Part shown: positions 57,685 through 64,000 of the stretch, piece after piece
How positions within the stretch are numbered: the stretch's first letter is position 1
Layout: every line of letters starts with the position of its first letter
Source: Cristatella mucedo
Lineage: Eukaryota > Bryozoa > Phylactolaemata > Cristatellidae
Direction: 5' to 3'
Assembly (NCBI GenBank): GCA_009760855.2
Contig: WPIO01000033.1
Location: forward strand, 3,183,501 to 3,247,500
Length of the DNA: 64,000 nucleotides
Program-made: the position numbers and the translations under genes
The notes under the pieces: generated by a model
The model's database searches: none
What the model saw: only the letters and a program-made list of their open reading frames with translations
Told to the model about the DNA's origin: nothing

Positions 57685-58144
57685 GCAAACCGTGTACTGG
57701 CTGCGCCAGGCATGGTCTGAATGAGGGCATCTATCATTTGCAGATGTTTCATCCACGCTCGATTTTCTGCCTGAATTATAGTATTGGAAAATCCTACTCC
57801 TGCCTCTGCACTAATAATTCTTGGTGAGCCTGTAAGGTGCCCGTGGCTCTATGAGCTCGCTTTGGTGTTCCCTTCACCGATAATCCAGATAGTGAAGGTA
57901 TCATCCACACATGTGAGGCTACAATGGATTTCACCAGGCCTGCTCAAGAGTTAGTTAAGATCATAGAAAATAGCACTCCACAGATTGCGGACGAGGAAAA
58001 TGCACTTAATATACGCGAAACATCAACGTCATTAGAGAAGGCTGGCACCGCGTGACTGGAATATCTGCAGGCATTTACTCTTCATAGCGGTTCAGTGACG
58101 TTTCTCACTGGCGCTATGGAACTGCAGATACTGGCAATACTGAG
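57685..58144. other. Unrecognised DNA
   Basis: No feature recognised between a tail remnant and a LINE fragment. Confidence 0.4.
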
Positions 58145-58945
58145 ATGCATGAACGCTCGGACTTAAATTTCCTCTTTAAAAACTGCTTAAATTTTGAAAC
58201 CTTCATTAAGAAGACCCCTTCCACAAGTAGCCACCAAGTCCAAATCCTGTCCAAGATTAGTGACGTCTACTACGATGTCGCGTTAAAAATCTAACCACAT
58301 GCCTGGTTCTGTCTAGTCAGAACTACTGCTATTCCGTTGTGGCTACTGAAAAAACCATTAAGTCTATGCAGTTCACGCTGAATTTTCCTGAAAAGCTAAT
58401 CACAAAATTCCGGATTTTCAGCCTTGTGCCTCCTTTGCTGAAGGATGCAATGGCTCCTTGTGGATCAACGGCTGCAGAGCGGAATTCTTAATCTGACCCA
58501 CAAGGCTATGCACTGGCTCCATATCTAGCTAAACTGATGCACCAATTTCGGGCTTCTCGTGCCCTCGGGTCATCTACACACGTAAATTAGTTGCTCCATT
58601 TCTCAGCTTAAAGACCGTTGGATGCAGAAGCTTTTGCTATGCATGTCATAGGCTGTGAAATTTACTTCCATAATTCTTAAGAAACTACATCTACTCTGCT
58701 GATGCCGACTGTTGTACATCATTTACAGCCTCCTTAGCAGCTACTGCTATCCTACTCACTTTCTTGACTGCGCTTCTGACTCAACTATGATTCACACTTT
58801 CTCTTTATTGCGTGAGATCAAGTCTCTTGGCTACCGAATGCGTACCAAAAGCCGCTTAGGCTTCGAGTGAGCTAGAGAAAACTCTCCTGCGTAACACCCA
58901 CTTAGTCCTTGTGGCTTCATGGAGACACTGACGGATATATTACAT
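58145..58945 (+). mobile_element. LINE family L-A, old degenerate copy
   Basis: Same order as other L-A copies (AACTGCTTAAATTTTGAAAC, CCACAAGGCTATG, CTCCTGCGTAACACCCAC, ending GGAGACACTGACGGATATAT), with many substitutions and indels. Confidence 0.8.
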
Positions 58946-59440
58946 TGCATCACGAAGCCGTGCTATCAGAAAATAAATTATGAAATCTTTTCACTAAAGG
59001 TGCATTCCATTTCTGTCAAGTAAACCCAAATCCACCATGTTTTCCTTTTTTTGCGTAATTCTAACTTTGCTTTCACTTGGAGTTAGTGGTGTGCGTGCTG
59101 ATGTGAATAATGATTGATTTATTTAACACATGAGCACATTTTTGGATGGCACCCGTATATATGCACCAGCTTTCAGTATGCGCCACTTCTGGCCTGTCTG
59201 TTGGGTAGCGCATGTAAGCAGGTGTGACTGTTTATGACTTTTCTGAGTCAAAACTATTTTTGCTTAAATAATACCTCGATTGCATTTTTATACGATTGTG
59301 GGTTTAAAAAGGGTTACACAGAGAGGCAGGGATGAGGATTTAAAGAATTTGTAGTTTTACAAAATGTATAACGACTTATAAAGACTAGACTTAGTCAAAT
59401 GAGCGTTCCAGAAGCTATAAAAAGACTTCATAATTATTAT
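58946..59440. other. Unrecognised DNA
   Basis: No coding signal or repeat family recognised. Confidence 0.4.
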
Positions 59441-59443
59441 TAA

Positions 59444-59632
59444 AAGCATAATAATAATAATAATAATAATAATAATGTACTTGATAAAGCGCCCTCAGAG
59501 AACTTAATCTCTTTCTAGGCGCTTTACATTTGCTGCGAAAGGAAATGCAATTGAATGGTAAAAAAAAATTATGCCTGAAAAACAAACAAAATGAATAACA
59601 TGGTTAGGGGTGACATGCACAGGGTCAGCATA
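59444..59632 (-). mobile_element. LINE family L-B, 3' tail only
   Basis: TAA repeat, GTACTTGATAAAGCGCCC, antisense hairpin and the start of the antisense 3' UTR (GGTTAGGGGTGACATGCACA). Confidence 0.85.
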
Positions 59633-60884
59633 CGCTATAGCCTTTCTCTCTTTTTCTTTTGCTCTAGTAGAAACGTTCATTGTCTAACAGCAGATATTGG
59701 GCCTGAGATCGTACCTCAAATAAGAAATCTCCTATATCTCGTTCTTAGTTTAGAAAAATCTGACGATCGGGAAAGGTTGAATGATTATTGCAAGGAGTAA
59801 CCTTTGGGAATTTATGAAGCTGCCTTTAGGTATTGCTGATAAATTCGTGCTCTGTTATTAAGCCATGTATGTAAATATGCGTTTAAGGGCCAACAATGAG
59901 GTGCAGTTAGATGAGTTAGATGATTGTGGTCAAAGCCTTTCTTCGCTCAAATGAGTCATAACTACGGTTGAAGTGAAATTGCTCAAGAAATACCGTTGTT
60001 TAGAATTGCTATTCCTGCAATAATCCAGCCATCGCACAACGAGAAGCAGTGTGCAACGCGCACCGAAATCGGAGACTCGGAAATTAGTTGCGAACGGACT
60101 GCTCGGTCACCGCAACTATGGAAAGAATCATTCAGAATTTCGATTCATCCTTCACGCTTGCTGTTGTGAAAATATTCTGTACGACTTTATGACTGCCGTG
60201 CAACCAGCCGTCGCGAACGCTGGAATGGCCTCAACCGTTGGAGGGAGTACCAATGAGCGGACAGTTTCTGGTAGGCCTTGCGTGACCGATCGAACTGATA
60301 ATGCGCTGCAGGCTTGCCCTAGATACAATGAATGCATGATTTTAAAGTTCATATGTGGTTATGAATGAAATGCAGTCTAAGTAAATGTGTTCATGTTATT
60401 TGAAGTCTCTGGGCACGACACTGCTTTCAGCTTATTGTAAGTACTGACTAAATGTGTAAAAATTCACGCAAGATCATAAGTGCGCCAATTCTCCACCATA
60501 AAAATATCTGCGTTTGAGAGCTATGTATATACTAGTAAATTTTGGGGGAGTTAGGCAAATCCGAGACACTGCGACTGTACTAATTCGCATTCGTAGTTGC
60601 AGGTTGCATGAATTCACTTCCCCTGTACCAGTCGGTGGTAATTTGGCGGCATAACAATCTGGATAACAGCTCAAGGACACAGGTATGCAGACCATTAAGG
60701 GCGCCTTGTTATCAGCAAGTAGGAAAGACCAACAGGGGAGGCAACCAACAAGCTTTGAGCAAAAGCAAAGGGTCACTGTCAATCGAGCAGTCAGTTTATC
60801 TGTAGACCAAGGCAGTGGAGTTTTGGCTCAGTAGACCCTATGACGACTGAACCGGCTGGGCCTGCAACCTGGTCGAACTTATTA
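59633..60884. other. Unrecognised DNA
   Basis: A 105-codon open frame at 60051-60368 has no recognisable motif and is probably chance. Nothing else is seen. Confidence 0.4.
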
Positions 60885-61357
60885 CACCTTAAACTTGAAA
60901 ACCATTGCCTCCTTCGGCGAAAGAGCTCCGATGGCTGTCGGGTGATCGGCGGATAAAGAGCAAAGTTCTTACGCTGACCCAGAAGGCCCGCAACGGCATG
61001 GCTCCCCCATACCTAACTTAACTGCTGCACCAGTTTCAGCCTCCTTATGTCCTCAGGTCCTCTACAGACAATAAATTAGCTTCGCACAATTCTTACGCAA
61101 CTGCAACTACTCTCCTGCTGCCGACTAATACGCATCCTCTCCAGCCGTCCTGAGCTGCTACTTCTATGCTACTCACTACCTCAAATGCTCTCGTAACCCA
61201 AACTATTTCTCTCACCTTCTCTTTGTTGCGTGATTTGAAGTCTGTTGGCTACCGAATGCGTACCGAAAGCCGCCCAGGCTGCGAGTTCGCAATACAAAAC
61301 CCTCCTGCGTAACATCCGCAGTCTTTGTAATTTTGTGAAGTTACAGATGGAGTATAC
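60885..61357 (+). mobile_element. LINE family L-A, degenerate copy with internal deletion
   Basis: CGAAAGAGCTCCGATGGCTG, AGCAAAGTTCTTACGCTGAC and CTGCTGCACCAGTTTCAGCC match the L-A C-terminal region. After ATAAATTAGC it jumps directly to CACAATTCTTACGCAAC, so about 80 bp are deleted. It ends with the L-A 3' UTR. Confidence 0.85.
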
Positions 61358-61377
61358 ATAAAGATGGAACATACATA

Positions 61378-61745
61378 AAGTTGCAGAAGTCAAGATGGAA
61401 TGTCACAAATTCATGGACCAATTTAGATGTGGTATCCCTGTCTAAAAAAAGCCAGAGTTTTGGCAATGTTGTGTAACTGAAAGTAGGCAGACTTGACTGT
61501 GGAGCTGGTGTGGTCGTCTAACGAAAGGTCACTTTGGAACATGACACCTAGATTTCGTGCAGATTTAACAAGAGATATGCTAGCAGGGCCGATTTTTAAG
61601 CGCTGGCCTTTCCAATTTCTGAATCACACTTGGTTTGCCAATAACTAGTAACTTGGTTGTATCATCATCCAATTTAAGAACGTTTGCGTTGATCCATATG
61701 CGGACGTCATCAATGCATCAATAATAAGTTGATAGTCTCCCATTA
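61378..61745 (-). mobile_element. LINE family L-B, internal fragment
   Basis: Antisense match to the RT-C-terminal region of the long L-B copy: GTTGCAGAAGTCAAGATGG, TGTGGAGCTGGTGTGGTCGT and CATGACACCTAGATTTCGTG. No tail is present; it is truncated on both sides and abuts the L-A copy. Confidence 0.8.
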
Positions 61746-64000
61746 AGATAATCTGCAACCTTCGCATTTAAGGTATACTTCCACCACTTACATCTGCATT
61801 TTTAGGTAATGAAGATCAAGGAGGACTCGGTTTTTGTGGGTTATTCTTAAAAGCTCTCTCGCTACTTCTTATCGTTGGAACATTTCCATTGTCACTATTT
61901 TTTTGTATAAAGGTAAGACTATGTTGCACTTTTCCTATCGAGCTGGACCAATTTGCTATGCTCTTTAAAATTGCATATGCCTTTAAACAAATTAGGACGT
62001 GCTCACTGCAGAATACTACTAGAAATCGTTCAGACTGAATATATGCTGTGATTTTCTCGTAGCCTATACTTGCATTCTTTTAATAGATTTAGAATTTAAA
62101 CAAGATTTTCAGCCTTTGTGAATAATTGTATCTGTAAAAGTAATTGACTGCTTTTTCAGAAAAGCTTTTAACTAGAGTTGTGAGCAGGCAGCAAACCAAT
62201 GCCTTTCACTATAATCCAAAACGAGAAAATAGACGCCTTTAAGAGTTTCTCATATGGAAACTCATTTCACTCATTTTTAAACAAAATATCAATGGCACTT
62301 CTCAGCATTTTTTGGCAGTAGGAATTTTTTGATTAGGTCAATTCTACCAATATGTGCATGCTTCTTAGGTTCGAGCAGATTTGAAACAGAATCAGAAAAT
62401 TGCTTTGGTGGCTGGATTTAACTTCTCGTGAGACGGCTTGCTAAGTATGCATGTTTTTAAATTCGTGTTAGCCAGCTGTTCTACGTCCGTAAGCTATACA
62501 TTTGGAAGGGAAGTAATTCAAGTTTCAACTGTCAAATGATGATGCATTATTAAAGTGAGGAAATCAGACAGTGATCAACTCGGCGACACTTCTATCTCAT
62601 TGCAGATTGTGCAAGAGTATCAGCGGGCAGTGATACTACGTGTCGGTCGAATCTTGAACGGCGGCCCTAAGGGTCCAGGTACATTGAGTTTATATAACTG
62701 ATGCAAGAAGCTTCGAATAACTGAATTTCTGCAATATGTTTAACTTTGTGATGCATCCGACAACTTTGAAAAAAGGTGTTATTACATAACTAATCAAACA
62801 CGCCTAATTTGCGAGTTGTTTTATATGTATAGGTATACCGAACTAACCGTACATAAAAATGTTAACGGAAGTCAATAGTGCCAAACCAACGGAGCGCGGG
62901 AAATTAATCAGCCCGGGAAAAGTCTATACCAAATTTTAATTGCATAGATTTCAGGGGTGAAGCCAGAATTTTCAGGTTGGGGCAGGGGTTCAGGTTGGGG
63001 GCAGGGCTTCAGGTTTGGGGGCAAGAGTCCCTTGCCCCCTCCTCCATAAGTACTTCCCTTTGTCCATGGGGGTGCAATAATGTACAGTAAGCGTGACGTC
63101 AGTGACCCAGTTACCGACTAACTTACTAACCTAGCTTATTGTAGGGGTTGGTGACAAATCATCGGCATCTGCGTACGAATCACTCAAGCGGCCTGAGTGT
63201 TACATTCTATTTCCCAGAACGTTCATCGCAGTGGCCTGATCTCATTCCCAATACCCGTACGCTAAGCCTAAAGCAAGCTGCTAGTTCGGGTCGATAAATT
63301 ACCAAGCGGGTCGAATGACGCTTATCCTCGCCAGCTCCTCACTTAGTCTGCAGGCCTGAGCGGATGATATCCTCTCCTCTCTTTCTAATCTACTTTTAAG
63401 CAGCCAACCCGACGCGTGATACCGTCAACAGCTATGACAGCTATGTAATGCCACTAGATACGTTCGTGAAAATACACGAAAAACCCTGTACGTGGTGACA
63501 CGCACATGTACACGATGTGATGCCATTCGTGTATCGTCTCTTTTCGCCGCTTCTCACGAGCGCCCGCGCGCCCACCCCCAATATTCGGTCTCTAGAGACT
63601 GGAATTCCAAAAGCGGTTAAGCATATTTTTGGCTCTCTTTAACTCGCTGATATAGACTGTCAACGTTCAACTGGTACCCTCTCAATGAGACAATCAGCAA
63701 CACTGCGGAATAATCTTCAAAGCAACTAATTTTATACCGTTTATATGAACGTATACAGATATTAAGAACATACCTTTTTACTCTCTGCTGTATGAACAGC
63801 TTATACTTGCTACCGGTAAATGTGTACTGTGCACTAAAAATCTGAGCAACTTTAGGTATACAGCTGCAGAAAATCCTTTATTTGTCATACCAAACAAGCA
63901 GTAAGACGAACGGTGAAGCTAGAAGGGCAGATGAACAAATATGTATTATTAAACTAAATGGGAGCTGGAAATGAAGTATACTGCATGAAAATAGAAGAAA
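61746..64000. other. Unrecognised DNA at the right end
   Basis: AT-rich, no gene recognised. A short imperfect G-rich repeat lies at 62974-63025 (TTCAGGTTGGGG-type units three times). Confidence 0.45.

Overview
This is animal (metazoan) nuclear DNA, not bacterial. It has spliced genes with GT-AG introns, CpG-rich 5' ends, many microsatellites, tRNA-derived SINEs and many copies of CR1/L2-type LINEs. The receptor genes and the L2-type LINE tails suggest a marine-type invertebrate, perhaps a lophotrochozoan; that placement is inference.

The cellular genes I can support are two tandem nicotinic acetylcholine receptor (nAChR) subunit genes on the minus strand, each pieced together from small exons. 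Gene B (44519 down to 26388) looks complete in eight exons of 115, 137, 45, 110, 147, 132, 269 and 905 nt. Together they give 1860 nt, a 619-residue protein. It has a signal peptide, Cys-loop, vicinal-cysteine loop C (alpha type), a cation-type M2 and M1-M4. Its first exon sits in a CpG island at about 44.0-45.4 kb. Its last exon carries a long Gly/Ser/Ala-rich M3-M4 loop.

Gene A (21141 leftward, running off the window at base 1) lies downstream of gene B in the same orientation. It has the same exon lengths and phases for exons 2, 3, 5 and 6. It also has an extra phase 1-1 exon between the signal peptide and the ligand-binding domain. Its only visible exon 4 is damaged, so gene A is either a decaying paralogue or a subunit with an abnormal loop A.

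The rest is mainly retroelements. LINE family L-A (3' end near GGAGATACAT) has seven copies. LINE family L-B (3' hairpin plus an ATT-repeat tail) has one long endonuclease-RT copy at 53.4-56.3 kb and many short tails. Two tRNA-derived SINE families are present; one shares the L-B type hairpin, which suggests it borrows LINE machinery. From about 45.4 to 64 kb I recognise no host gene, only retroelements, a possible solo LTR, a GC-rich unassigned stretch and unrecognised DNA.

Layout: 1-21.1 kb gene A with L-A and L-B insertions in its introns; 21.1-26.4 kb intergenic with SINEs and a degenerate telomere-like tract; 26.4-44.5 kb gene B; 44.0-45.4 kb CpG island; 45.4-64 kb repeat-rich DNA.
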